Assembly: GCA_964483585.1 (NCBI GenBank)
Contig: CAZABH010000006.1
Coordinates: 29,983 to 93,982, forward strand
DNA: 64,000 nt
Direction of reading: 5' to 3'
DNA from: SZUA-430 sp964483585
GTDB taxonomy: Bacteria; Pseudomonadota; Alphaproteobacteria; Micropepsales; Micropepsaceae
Shown here in pieces: positions 42,306 to 50,874 of the stretch (positions are counted from its first letter, which is position 1; the number at the start of each line of letters is the position of its first letter). Below the pieces are notes generated by a model, which was given only the letters and a program-made list of their open reading frames with translations, searched no databases and was not told where the DNA came from. Both the position numbers and the translations under genes were made by a program.

Positions 42306-42905
42306 ATGCGCATGCTGGCAGTTCTGCTGGTGTTGAGCCTTGCGATCCTCGCGCCTGCCGGCGCCGGGAATCGCACCGATTCCCCAAAGGGGCTTGAGCA
42401 GCTTGGAAAAGGTGTCGGACAGCTCGCACTGACCAGCGTCGACGGTCGCGAGGTGCGGCTCCGCGATTTCAATGGAAAGCCAAGCGTACTGTTCTTCGGC
42501 TTCACGAACTGCCCGGTGGTTTGCCCTGTGACCGTCTGGGAGATCGACTCCGCTCTGGCTGAGTTGGGCGAGGCGGGCAAGGATGTTCGGATCCTCTTCA
42601 TGACGCTCGATCCCGAGCGAGACTCGCCGGAGGCTATGCGCAAGTACTTCTCGGGATTCAAGGACAGGGTCACGGCGCTGTGGGCGCCACTTCCTGTCGT
42701 GAACCGCTTGGCAAAGGCCTACGACGTTCGCTTTGAGCGCGTCGAGACAGGCAAGGGTGATTATTCGATCGACCACACAGCCCACGCTTTTCTGGTTAAC
42801 AGCGCGGGCAGGGTCGTCGACACCATTGCCTTCGGTGCATCGCGTGAGCTCAGCATATCCCGCCTTCGCAAGCTGACGGCCGCATCGGCGCCGCGGAACA
42901 ACTAG
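42306..42905 (+). CDS. SCO1/SenC-type copper chaperone or thioredoxin-like protein
   Basis: A 199-residue exported thioredoxin-fold protein. The signal peptide (residues 1-20) is followed by the SCO motif GFTNCPVVCPVTVWEI (C69 and C73) and the distant copper-ligand histidine in SIDHTAHAFLVN. SCO proteins deliver copper to the CuA site of cytochrome oxidase or act as disulfide reductases. The ATG at 42306 gives a proper signal peptide. It stands between the anti-sigma gene and the type II secretion operon; co-regulation with the ECF genes is possible but not shown. No cytochrome oxidase genes are in the window. Confidence 0.9.
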   Translation: MRMLAVLLVLSLAILAPAGAGNRTDSPKGLEQLGKGVGQLALTSVDGREVRLRDFNGKPSVLFFGFTNCPVVCPVTVWEIDSALAELGEAGKDVRILFMTLDPERDSPEAMRKYFSGFKDRVTALWAPLPVVNRLAKAYDVRFERVETGKGDYSIDHTAHAFLVNSAGRVVDTIAFGASRELSISRLRKLTAASAPRNN

Positions 42906-42958
42906 AAAATCCAGCCAAGGTTACGGGTCGGGGCAGCGAAGACACGATGTTGCGACTT

Positions 42959-42985
42959 CCAAATGTCATGGGACACGACATTTGG
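42959..42985. promoter_or_regulatory. Perfect 27-bp inverted repeat ahead of the type II secretion operon
   Basis: CCAAATGTC (42959-42967) and GACATTTGG (42977-42985) are perfectly complementary around a 9-nt spacer, 28 bp before the gspF start and 53 bp after the SCO stop. A smaller inner palindrome, TGTCATGGGACA, lies within it. There is no T-run after it, so an operator for a dimeric regulator, or an mRNA leader hairpin, is more likely than an intrinsic terminator. Confidence 0.6.
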
Positions 42986-43013
42986 CTATGATGCATGCAC
43001 GAGGTAACGATCC

Positions 43014-44243
43014 GTGCCGCTCTACACTTACGAAGCAGCAGCCAGAGACGGGAAGGCCATCCGCGGCGCCATCGAGGCGTCGACGCGCGCGGCCGCCGTC
43101 GAACGACTTCTCCAACAAGGCCTGACACCCCTCAGCCTTTCCGAGCATCAAGGGCAGGGCACGGCTCTGCGTCCCGATAGCATCCTGCCGATCTGGCGCT
43201 CGCGCGTTGGCGCACGCACGCGTGCACGTTTGCTGCAGGAGCTTTCGGTGTTCTTGCGAGCAGGACTGACGGTCGAAAGATCCCTCACGACATTGTCCGC
43301 AGTGACATCAGCCGCCGCTACGCAAAAAGTGATTGATGCGATGCTGGAGGGCCTGCGTGCGGGTGAAACATTGTCGTCAGCCATGGCGAGGAGCGGAAAC
43401 CTGTTTCCCGAGACCATGCGTCGCCTGGTGGCGGCTGGAGAGGCAAGCGGCCGACTACCCGAGGTCATCACGCGCATGGCGGATGCCGAGGCCAGGGCGC
43501 GCGATCTTGCCGACAAACTCCTGTCGGCGATGATTTATCCGTCTCTGTTGCTGACAACTATGTTGGGTGTGTTGGCACTGATCTTCACCAACGTCCTGCC
43601 GCAGCTCGAACCCATCCTTGCTGGCAGCGGCCCGGCAACCCCTTGGCCTGCGGCTATGCTGATGGCGACCTCGCGTTTCCTGAATGAATATGGAGCAAGC
43701 CTCGGCCTCATAATGGTCGCAGCCCTGATTGCAGGCCTCTATCTCCTGCGTCAGCCCACGGTACAATTCAGAGTGGACCGGCACGCACTGAGGGCACGCT
43801 ATCTCATGCACATACCGCTTCATTACCAGACGGCACAGTTCTTCAGGAACCTTGGCATGCTGGTTGAGGGTGGCGTGCAACTGAACCGGGCACTCGAACT
43901 GGCGCAACAGGTCGTCTCCAATCGCTTTCTGCGACAGGGCCTGGACGAGGTTATTGCCGGCGTGAAGCAGGGCCGCAGCCTGCACAGCGCACTCGGCGGC
44001 GTCGGCATGTTTCCGCACATCGCCGTCGAGTTCGTCGCCGTGGGCGAGGGGACGGGGCGCTTGGCGCAGATGCTCGTCGAGGCTGCAGACATGTTCGACC
44101 GCGATGTAAAGACGCGTGTCGAACGTCTGTCAGCGCTGCTGCTGCCCGGCGTGACGATCATCCTCGGGCTCGTCGTGGCAGCGATCATGACCGGCGTGGT
44201 AAGCGGCATCTTTGCCGCTAACGACATGGCGCTGATGCCATGA
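43014..44243 (+). CDS. gspF: Type II secretion inner-membrane platform protein GspF
   Basis: A 409-residue polytopic protein, the membrane platform on which the ATPase GspE acts. The N-terminus (PLYTYEAAARDGKAIRGAIE) and the repeated GspF domain (LRAGLTVERSLTTLSAVTSA and MLVEGGVQLNRALELAQQVV) with three membrane segments are canonical. A GTG start at 43014 is used, with GAGG about ten bases upstream. It opens a run of eight co-directional genes with mostly 4-bp overlaps, and a perfect inverted repeat sits 28 bp before it. Confidence 0.95.
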   Translation: MPLYTYEAAARDGKAIRGAIEASTRAAAVERLLQQGLTPLSLSEHQGQGTALRPDSILPIWRSRVGARTRARLLQELSVFLRAGLTVERSLTTLSAVTSAAATQKVIDAMLEGLRAGETLSSAMARSGNLFPETMRRLVAAGEASGRLPEVITRMADAEARARDLADKLLSAMIYPSLLLTTMLGVLALIFTNVLPQLEPILAGSGPATPWPAAMLMATSRFLNEYGASLGLIMVAALIAGLYLLRQPTVQFRVDRHALRARYLMHIPLHYQTAQFFRNLGMLVEGGVQLNRALELAQQVVSNRFLRQGLDEVIAGVKQGRSLHSALGGVGMFPHIAVEFVAVGEGTGRLAQMLVEAADMFDRDVKTRVERLSALLLPGVTIILGLVVAAIMTGVVSGIFAANDMALMP

Positions 44244-44665
44244 AGCGTCAGGCCGGATACTCGCTCCTCGAGCTGCTGGTGGTCTTGACGATCATGGCTC
44301 TGGTCGTGACAGCAGGCCTGCCATTCGCTGTTCGGGCGCTGGATGGGCTTGGAATGGAGAGCGACGCGCGGCTCGCGGCTTCCCGCATACGCGAACTCCG
44401 CACCGCGGCGATGGATCTGCAACAAGACCTGAGGTTGACCGTGTCACAAACGCCTCGGGCGATGCTGGTATCGACCGATGGTCGCAGCCTTCAACTCGGA
44501 TCCGGGTCGCTGGCCAGGATTGAAGGCAACACCGCTGATGGTGCGCTCGTCGTGGGTTGGGATGGATCCATATCCGGTGATCTGGTCATCTCGCGAGGCA
44601 GTCGGCAATTGCGCCTGCGTCAGCGGGATGCTTACGGCCCGATTGTCGTCGAGGCCGTTCCATGA
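44240..44665 (+). CDS. gspH: Type II secretion minor pseudopilin GspH
   Basis: A 141-residue pseudopilin with the type IV prepilin leader: basic residues, then the cleavage site G|YSLLELLVVLTIM with glutamate at +5 of the mature chain, followed by a hydrophobic helix and a small beta domain. It forms part of the pilus tip. It overlaps gspF and gspI by 4 bp each (ATGA), so translation is coupled throughout. Assignment as GspH rests on length and position between F and I; the soluble domain is poorly conserved. Confidence 0.85.
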   Translation: MKRQAGYSLLELLVVLTIMALVVTAGLPFAVRALDGLGMESDARLAASRIRELRTAAMDLQQDLRLTVSQTPRAMLVSTDGRSLQLGSGSLARIEGNTADGALVVGWDGSISGDLVISRGSRQLRLRQRDAYGPIVVEAVP

Positions 44666-45060
44666 GGGCTCAGGCTCAATACGGCTTCACGCTGGTCGAA
44701 ACACTCGTGGCATTTGCCATATTGGCCGTGATGATGGTCGCAGGTTTCCAGCTTGCGGGCACAGGATTGCGCGCGATCGATACCGCGGCTACGACAGAAG
44801 GTGCCGTTCTCGTCGCACAGTCCAGGATGGAGCACCTCGTCGCCCTGGGGGGCATGCCGCAGGAGCGAAGTGGAACCATTGACGGCACACCCTACGCCTG
44901 GGCTGTGCAGGTGCTGCCCCCCGATCCGCAGTGGACGCGCGAGCCGCAGGCAAGAAACATGGTCCACGTGCGGCTGCAGGTATCCTGGCGCGATCGAAGG
45001 GGCGTATCGCGCATTCATCTGGATCGCATCATCTTTACTGCGGAGCCCGTCCGGCCATGA
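44662..45060 (+). CDS. gspI: Type II secretion minor pseudopilin GspI
   Basis: A 132-residue pseudopilin. The leader MRAQAQYG is cut before FTLVETLVAFAILAVMM, with glutamate at +5. The soluble domain contains the GspI-typical stretch AVLVAQSRMEHLVALGGMPQ and a closing beta sheet (RLQVSWRDRRGVSRIHLDRI). With GspJ and GspK it makes the tip complex of the pseudopilus. It overlaps both neighbours by 4 bp. Confidence 0.92.
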   Translation: MRAQAQYGFTLVETLVAFAILAVMMVAGFQLAGTGLRAIDTAATTEGAVLVAQSRMEHLVALGGMPQERSGTIDGTPYAWAVQVLPPDPQWTREPQARNMVHVRLQVSWRDRRGVSRIHLDRIIFTAEPVRP

Positions 45061-45704
45061 CGCTGAGGCATGAGCGCGGTTACACGTTGGTCGAGCTTCT
45101 GGTCGTTCTTGCACTTCTCGGCATCATGGCGGTGCTGATGGCAGAAGGCATGCGCTTCGGAGGGCGCGTCTGGGAAACGGCCTCCCGTAAGACGCACGAC
45201 ATGGAGTCAGTTTCCGCAAGCCAGGCGATGCTGCGCACGGTGCTTCAGCGGATCGTACCACGAAGCTTCGATCCTGCATTTGCAGCTGACCCCGATCTGT
45301 TCAGGGCTACGGCCTCGCAGATGTCCTTCACGGCCCTTGCACCGACGGCCATGGAGGCAGGCGGCCTTGCGCGCTTTGAGATCAGCGTAAGGCCGGAAGC
45401 CGCCGGCCAGACCCTCGTCATCACGTGGTCACCACTCTACGGTCCGCAGGGCCGGCAGGAGCGCATACTCGTAACCAAGGCAGGTAGCGTAGCGTTGCAC
45501 TACGCGCGCCGCGATGCAAGCGGCACGCTCGAATGGCGCGAGACGTGGACCGACCAGACTGGCGCGCCCGACCTGATCAGCATCCGAGTCTCGCCTTCGG
45601 GGCAGAAAGGTGCAGCCTGGCCAGACCTGCTTGTTCGCCCGCGCATTTCGCGTGACCCGACCTGCATCTATGACCCGGTATCATTCGGGTGCCGCAATGC
45701 CTGA
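45057..45704 (+). CDS. gspJ: Type II secretion minor pseudopilin GspJ
   Basis: A 215-residue pseudopilin. The leader MTLRHERG is followed by YTLVELLVVLALLGIMAVLM, with glutamate at +5, and a larger soluble domain with LARFEISVRPEAAGQTLVIT and WRETWTDQTGAPDLISIRVS-type segments seen in GspJ. The ATG at 45057 overlaps the gspI stop; a longer frame from 44931 runs inside gspI. Its last 8 bp overlap the start of gspK. Confidence 0.92.
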   Translation: MTLRHERGYTLVELLVVLALLGIMAVLMAEGMRFGGRVWETASRKTHDMESVSASQAMLRTVLQRIVPRSFDPAFAADPDLFRATASQMSFTALAPTAMEAGGLARFEISVRPEAAGQTLVITWSPLYGPQGRQERILVTKAGSVALHYARRDASGTLEWRETWTDQTGAPDLISIRVSPSGQKGAAWPDLLVRPRISRDPTCIYDPVSFGCRNA

Positions 45705-46596
45705 TCCCCATCACGGAACGCACCCAAGCCAGTCTGGCATGGCGCTGGTCGCCGTACTTGGATTTATCGCGGCCTTGTCGCTGGTACTGATCGGTGTATC
45801 CGTGGCCTCGCGCAGCACTCTGGACACAGCCAACCGCCATCTCCTGCGTGCACAGGCGCAGATGGCGATCGAGAGCGCCGTCGAACATGCTGCGAGCACC
45901 CTTGCCGGCGCGCGCGGAACCCTGCCTTCACTGATGACGACGGCCAGCCTCATCGAGGTCGGTGGCTTCCGGGTCAGGATGACGGTGCGGTCAGAGCGTG
46001 GCAAGGTTGACCTGAACTTCGCCGATCAGGCCCTGTTGGCCGCCCTGTTCCGTTCTGCAGGCGCCCCACAGGACAAGGCCGATGCCCTGGCTGCGGCCGT
46101 GGAGGATTGGCGCGATGGAGATGATCTCGTGCGCCTGAACGGCGCCGAGAAGAAGCACTACCTCGACGCCGGCCTCGAACATGTCCCCGAAAACAAGCCA
46201 TTCCGGTCCGCAGGCGAGGCGCAACGCATTCTCGGTATGACACCCCGCATCTTCGCTTGCATCGTCGGCGAGATCACGGTCCTCACCCAATCACCGGGAA
46301 TCGAGGTGGCTCATGCGGCCTCAGCCCTTCAGCGCGAACTGGGGCTCGTGCCACCAACCGCTGGCGCAGCACAGCAATCGATGCCGTTGACCGCCGCGCA
46401 ACCAGTCACACCGGGCGACGTCTTCGAAATCACAGCCGAACTGGAAGACCCACAGCGCGGGATCCGCAGAGGCGAGCGTGTATCTGTTCGCATCACCGGC
46501 AACCCTGAAGACCCCTATTGGATAATTGGCGTCGAGCCGTTGTTTCCGATCCGCGCTGGTCAGGAGCAGTGCCCAGCACAGGGACGCTCCACATGA
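45697..46596 (+). CDS. gspK: Type II secretion minor pseudopilin GspK
   Basis: A 299-residue pseudopilin, larger than the others as expected for GspK. Its leader ends SQSG|MALVAVLGFIAALSLVLI and lacks the +5 glutamate, the normal GspK exception. The long soluble domain carries the GspK motif KVDLNFADQALLAALFRSAG with the DWRDGDDLVRLNGAEKKHYL calcium/turn region and a second GspK repeat. ATG at 45697 gives an 8-bp overlap with gspJ; a start at 45670 would also be possible. The stop overlaps the prepilin peptidase start by 4 bp. Confidence 0.92.
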   Translation: MPDPHHGTHPSQSGMALVAVLGFIAALSLVLIGVSVASRSTLDTANRHLLRAQAQMAIESAVEHAASTLAGARGTLPSLMTTASLIEVGGFRVRMTVRSERGKVDLNFADQALLAALFRSAGAPQDKADALAAAVEDWRDGDDLVRLNGAEKKHYLDAGLEHVPENKPFRSAGEAQRILGMTPRIFACIVGEITVLTQSPGIEVAHAASALQRELGLVPPTAGAAQQSMPLTAAQPVTPGDVFEITAELEDPQRGIRRGERVSVRITGNPEDPYWIIGVEPLFPIRAGQEQCPAQGRST

Positions 46597-47351
46597 CGGG
46601 CAGCCTGCCTATGGAGGCTCTCGGTCTCCTGCTCGCCGCACCCTTCATCGGCAGTTTTCTGGGTGTGCTGGCCAAGCGCCTTCCGCGCGGCGAAGACGTC
46701 GTGACCGGACGCTCGCGTTGCGAGCAGTGTCATCATCAGCTTGGACCTGCTGACCTTATACCGCTGCTCTCGTGGGGGATTGCGCGCGGGCGCTGCCGTC
46801 ATTGCGGCAGCTGGACCGGTACCTTCTATCCCGGAATGGAATTGGGCGCGTTATGTGTGGTGACGTGGGCCATCGCCACGGTCGACACATCGGCACTTGT
46901 GATCACTGTCCTCCTCGGGTGGACGCTTCTCTGCCTTGCCGTGATGGACGTGCGCAGCCTCGTACTCGCCGATGTCCTGACGCTACCGCTCATCCCCGCA
47001 GGCCTGGGTGTGTGTCTCTGGTTCAGCCCGCAGCTTTTCTGGGCGCATGGGTTTGGAGCACTCCTGGGCGCAGCCATCCTTGCCGCAGTGGCTTTGGGTT
47101 ACCGGCACGTTCGGGGACGTGATGGACTTGGATTTGGTGACGTGAAGCTATTCGCAGCCGCAGGGGCCTGGTGCGGACCACTGGGTCTGGGCTCAGTGCT
47201 TCTCTGGGCCGTCGTGGTAAATGCAGCCATGGTGCTGGCTCATGCGCACGGACGCCTGCAGATAGCCGCCGACACGAAAGTGCCCTTCGGCGCCGGGTTG
47301 GCCGCCGGTATCTGGTTGACTTGGCTCTATGGGCCGTTGTCGATTGTCTGA
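46593..47351 (+). CDS. gspO: Prepilin peptidase and N-methyltransferase GspO
   Basis: A 252-residue inner-membrane aspartyl protease that cuts prepilin leaders and methylates the new N-terminus. The cytoplasmic zinc site is formed by two cysteine pairs, SRCEQCHHQL and GRCRHCGSWTG. The catalytic aspartates are in CLAVMDVRSLVLAD and the GxGD motif in LGFGDVKLFAAA. It lies inside the secretion operon, between gspK and gspE, and so should process the five pseudopilins encoded here. ATG at 46593 is chosen for the 4-bp overlap with gspK and normal N-terminus. Confidence 0.93.
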   Translation: MTGSLPMEALGLLLAAPFIGSFLGVLAKRLPRGEDVVTGRSRCEQCHHQLGPADLIPLLSWGIARGRCRHCGSWTGTFYPGMELGALCVVTWAIATVDTSALVITVLLGWTLLCLAVMDVRSLVLADVLTLPLIPAGLGVCLWFSPQLFWAHGFGALLGAAILAAVALGYRHVRGRDGLGFGDVKLFAAAGAWCGPLGLGSVLLWAVVVNAAMVLAHAHGRLQIAADTKVPFGAGLAAGIWLTWLYGPLSIV

Positions 47352-47378
47352 CGCAATGCGCGCGAAACGAAGGGACAT

Positions 47379-49100
47379 ATGAGCAGCCAGGCGCCGGCAA
47401 CACACATGCCCGCGATCAGCCCGCACGAGCGGCTGCTCGACCTGCTTGTCGAAACCGGTAGGCTCGACAACGAGGGGGCCGAGCGGGCCCGCCGTGCGGC
47501 AGCGCAAAGTACGCTCGGGCTCACGCGCATCCTGCTGGAGTTGGGCCTCGTGCCCGAGCGCGAGCTGATGCAGGCCTTCGAAACCGGCATGGGTATCCCG
47601 CTGGCAACGGCAGACGAATACCCAGCCGATCCTGTTTTGGCCGACGAGGTCGCGGAACGATTCCTGCGTGAACATCGGTTGGTCGTTCTTGCAGCAGACA
47701 CGTCTACAGTTACGATTGCAGCATCCGATCCGCTCGACAGCTTTCTCCTGCGTGCGATCGCGCTGTCGACTGGGCGCAAGGTCCAGGTAAAGGGGGCTCT
47801 TGCCTCCGATATCGAGCAATGCTTGCAACGGCTGTACGCCACAGAGGAACACCTGACGCCAGCAGGCACAGGCGCAAGCATTTCAGACGCGACCGAGACC
47901 GATCTTGCGCGACTGCGCGAGAGCGCGAGCGAGGCGCCGGTGATCCGCTTCGTAAGTAGCCTGATCTCGCGCGCAGTCGAAGCAGGCGCATCCGACATCC
48001 ATATCGAGCCATTCGAGCGCCGCCTGCGGATCCGCGTCCGCATCGACGGTGTCCTCAAGGAAGAGGAGCCGGCCGCAATCGACCTTGCACCCGCGATCAT
48101 TTCCCGGCTGAAGATCATGAGCGGCCTCGACATCGCCGAGCGTCGCCTGCCGCAGGACGGGGCCGTCAAAATGCCTGTGCGCGGAAGGGAAGTGGACTTC
48201 CGCATCGCAACGGCGCCTGTGGGCTTCGGCGAATGCGCAGTCATCCGCATTCTCGACAAGTCATCGGTCCCGCTCGACATGCAAGCCCTTGGCTTCGACA
48301 CCGGGACCCTTGCCAGAATAGAATCTCTTCTGCGCCGGCCGAACGGGATCATACTGGTTACAGGGCCGACCGGCAGCGGCAAGACGACGACATTGTACGC
48401 CAGCCTCGCGCGCCTCAATTCGACCGAGCGCAAGATCCTCTCGGTCGAGGACCCGGTCGAATACAGGATCCCGGGCGTGAACCAGATACAGGTCAAACCC
48501 GAGATCGGCCTGACCTTCGCAAGCGTCCTGCGCTCGGTTCTCCGGCATGACCCCGATGTCATACTCGTGGGCGAGATCCGTGACGCGGAAACGGCACGCA
48601 TAGCCGTTCAGGCCGCCTTGACGGGACACACCGTCCTGTCAACCGTACACACCAACAGTGCAGCCGGCGCCCTCACGCGCTTGATGGACATGGGGATCGA
48701 AGAATACCTGTTGACCTCGACCATCAGCGGGATCGTGTCCCAGCGTCTTGTTCGGACCTTGTGCAAGTCTTGCAGGGCCCCCGCCCAGATGCGGGCCGAA
48801 TGGTTGGAAGAGTTCCGCTCCGCAGGCGTAGACGCCAGCATGCAAGCCACGGTGTTCGTCCCTACCGGCTGCCCGGCCTGTAACGCCACAGGCTTCCGGG
48901 GACGGACAGTGATTGCAGAAATTCTCGTGCCGGATGAAAACATGCGCAAGCTGGTGCTCGAGCGCGCGGGCGCCTCCGCGATCCAGTCAGCCGCCATCGC
49001 ACGGGGAATGGAGACCTTGAGGTGCAACGGATTGCGCAGGGTACTGGAAGGTGTGACAACGCTGGAGGAAGTCTCCAGGGTCGTCCAGCAGGAGGAGTGA
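47379..49100 (+). CDS. gspE: Type II secretion ATPase GspE
   Basis: A 573-residue cytoplasmic ATPase that powers pseudopilus assembly. The N-terminal N1E-like domain (ERLLDLLVETGRLDNEGAER) is followed by N2E (ASDIHIEPFERRLRIRVRID), the Walker A GPTGSGKTTTLYA, the aspartate box EDPVEYRIPGVNQIQVKPEI, Walker B DPDVILVGEIRDAETA and the zinc-binding tetracysteine (LCKSC and GCPAC). It is complete. It starts 27 bp after gspO and ends five bp before gspG. Confidence 0.96.
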   Translation: MSSQAPATHMPAISPHERLLDLLVETGRLDNEGAERARRAAAQSTLGLTRILLELGLVPERELMQAFETGMGIPLATADEYPADPVLADEVAERFLREHRLVVLAADTSTVTIAASDPLDSFLLRAIALSTGRKVQVKGALASDIEQCLQRLYATEEHLTPAGTGASISDATETDLARLRESASEAPVIRFVSSLISRAVEAGASDIHIEPFERRLRIRVRIDGVLKEEEPAAIDLAPAIISRLKIMSGLDIAERRLPQDGAVKMPVRGREVDFRIATAPVGFGECAVIRILDKSSVPLDMQALGFDTGTLARIESLLRRPNGIILVTGPTGSGKTTTLYASLARLNSTERKILSVEDPVEYRIPGVNQIQVKPEIGLTFASVLRSVLRHDPDVILVGEIRDAETARIAVQAALTGHTVLSTVHTNSAAGALTRLMDMGIEEYLLTSTISGIVSQRLVRTLCKSCRAPAQMRAEWLEEFRSAGVDASMQATVFVPTGCPACNATGFRGRTVIAEILVPDENMRKLVLERAGASAIQSAAIARGMETLRCNGLRRVLEGVTTLEEVSRVVQQEE

Positions 49101-49105
49101 AGCCG

Positions 49106-49537
49106 ATGTACTGGAATCATCGTCACCCAGGCCCGCAGGCAGGGTATTCTCTTCTCGAGTTACTGGTCGTGCTGGCAATCCTCGCATTGGTGATTGCAAT
49201 CGCGGCGCCCCGTGTGATCGGCTACCTGTCATCTTCGAAAGTGAAGGTGGCCAGCATCCAGATCCAGAACATCGTCACGGCGCTCGACATGTACCGGATG
49301 GACACCGCGGCCTATCCAACACAGGAACAGGGCTTGAAAGCACTGATCGAACGACCTGACGGCGCCCAGTCCTGGAACGGGCCCTATCTGACACGCGCCG
49401 ATGGCATCATCGATCCGTGGGGTCGCCCCTACATCTACCGTCTGCCAGGCCTGCATGGCGATGTCGATGTAAGTTCGCTGGGTGCGGACGGAAAGGACGG
49501 CGGCACCGGCGAGGATCGGGACATCGGCTCTTGGTAG
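49106..49537 (+). CDS. gspG: Type II secretion major pseudopilin GspG
   Basis: A 143-residue major pseudopilin. The leader ends PGPQAG|YSLLELLVVLAILAL with glutamate at +5, and the mature domain ends in the GspG calcium-binding loop: NGPYLTRADGIIDPWGRPYI, then SSLGADGKDGGTGEDRDIGSW. AGGAGGAG precedes the ATG by about nine bases, better than the alternative GTG at 49097. Being the major subunit and the last gene here, it would benefit from its own strong ribosome-binding site. It ends 3 bp from the convergent ccmI gene. Confidence 0.95.
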   Translation: MYWNHRHPGPQAGYSLLELLVVLAILALVIAIAAPRVIGYLSSSKVKVASIQIQNIVTALDMYRMDTAAYPTQEQGLKALIERPDGAQSWNGPYLTRADGIIDPWGRPYIYRLPGLHGDVDVSSLGADGKDGGTGEDRDIGSW

Positions 49538-49540
49538 AAC

Positions 49541-50395
49541 TCAAGGGACACTTTTTGGGTCGCGCTTGAGCTTCACGGCCAGCGTCCGCGCCTGTTCCCG
49601 GATCTGTGGCAGCCACTCTGCATCTTTCGGGCTGTCCTTGATCAGCGCAATCCAGGCGTCCAGCGCCACCGCCTCCTGACCAGTCTGCGATTGGCGCAGC
49701 GCCCTGTAATAGCGCCCGCGCGGATCCGAGGCGTCAAGCGCAAGCACGCGATCGAACAGGCTCGAGGCCTCATCGCTGACCTTCCCGCGCGCGACATCGA
49801 CCAGCAGTTCCCCATACATCGCCAGGACCTGGACGTCCTTTGGCGCAAGGTCCGCCGCCTGCTTCAGCGCGGCCACGGCCTTGTCCGGCGCACCAACGCG
49901 CATCTGAGCCCATCCCATCGCCTTCAGCCCTTCGATGTCATCAGGGTTGGCATCGAGATGCGCTTGCAGCTTCGCAATCATCGTCTCGAGTTCCGACCCG
50001 ATGGCCTTTGTCACCGCATCCTGCTCGGCCCGCAGGCTGTAAGGTTGCCCCGGCAGCGCGGGACGTCCCAGATGCAGATAAAGTCCGAATGACAGCGCAA
50101 GGCAGGCGAGGCCACCGGCAAGCGTTACCGAAAGAGGCAGCCGCGACCTGCCCTCAGGCTCCTCTGATGAGCCCGCATTCAGGATGCGGCGCTTGATCTC
50201 AAGCCGGGCTGAATCCGCTTCACCCGCAGAGATAAGGCCGCGTGCGAGGTCCGCATCCACTTCCCTCAGTTGGCTCTTGTAGACACTGAGGCTGCTTGCC
50301 GCCTCGCTGGCCGCGTCCTGAGCGGACAATAACGGCCGCATGACATACGCGATGGCCAGCAAGGACAAGGCGCAGATGGCTCCCCACAAGATCAT
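49541..50395 (-). CDS. ccmI: Cytochrome c maturation protein CcmI (CycH)
   Basis: A 284-residue membrane protein that presents apocytochrome c to the heme-lyase complex. Two N-terminal membrane segments (LWGAICALSLLAIAYVMRPL and SVTLAGGLACLALSFGLYLH), the short charged loop between them, and a C-terminal TPR domain (GLKAMGWAQMRVGAPDKAVA, VLAMYGELLVDVARGKVSDE) match CcmI. It overlaps ccmH by 4 bp, in the order ccmF-G-H-I on the minus strand. The gene ends 3 bp from gspG. Confidence 0.93.
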   Translation of the reverse strand: MILWGAICALSLLAIAYVMRPLLSAQDAASEAASSLSVYKSQLREVDADLARGLISAGEADSARLEIKRRILNAGSSEEPEGRSRLPLSVTLAGGLACLALSFGLYLHLGRPALPGQPYSLRAEQDAVTKAIGSELETMIAKLQAHLDANPDDIEGLKAMGWAQMRVGAPDKAVAALKQAADLAPKDVQVLAMYGELLVDVARGKVSDEASSLFDRVLALDASDPRGRYYRALRQSQTGQEAVALDAWIALIKDSPKDAEWLPQIREQARTLAVKLKRDPKSVP

Positions 50396-50874
50396 CGCTG
50401 ATCATCCTTCAGCATCGCATCGAGCCGCCGTTCCTCTTCCGCCGAAAGACTTGCCGACTGCGCACTATCGGCTGGACGCGCCCGTCGCAAGTACACGGCA
50501 GCAACGATCAGCGCCACACCGAACAGGGCAAACGGCCCAATCCAGATTAACGCGGTATCAACGCCAAACGGCGGGCGCAGCAGGACGTACTGCCCATAGC
50601 GGCTGACCACGAACGCCCGCACCTGCGCATCGTTGTCTCCTGCCACGATGCGTTCGCGCACCAGGGTGCGTATATCCTTTGCAAGTGGTGCTTCCGAGTC
50701 ATCGACCGACTGGTTCTGGCAGACCACGCAGCGCAGCTCACGCGTGATGGCGCGCGCGCGCGCCTCCTTTTCGGGATCGACAAGGATCTCATCAGGCTCC
50801 GTTGCACGCGCCGCAAACACAAGCGACGCCATGCAAGCCAGAAGGAGAAGGAAGTGACGCACGAAGGACATCAT
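50392..50874 (-). CDS. ccmH: Cytochrome c maturation thiol protein CcmH
   Basis: A 160-residue protein with a signal peptide (FLLLLACMASLVFAARA), the redox motif LRCVVCQNQSV (C49 and C52) that reduces apocytochrome cysteines, and a C-terminal membrane helix (LIWIGPFALFGVALIVAAVY). It is the CcmH/CycL thioreductase part of the heme-lyase module. I chose ATG at 50874, which overlaps the stop of the upstream ccmG gene by 4 bp; a longer frame to 50922 lies within ccmG. Confidence 0.94.
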   Translation of the reverse strand: MMSFVRHFLLLLACMASLVFAARATEPDEILVDPEKEARARAITRELRCVVCQNQSVDDSEAPLAKDIRTLVRERIVAGDNDAQVRAFVVSRYGQYVLLRPPFGVDTALIWIGPFALFGVALIVAAVYLRRARPADSAQSASLSAEEERRLDAMLKDDQR

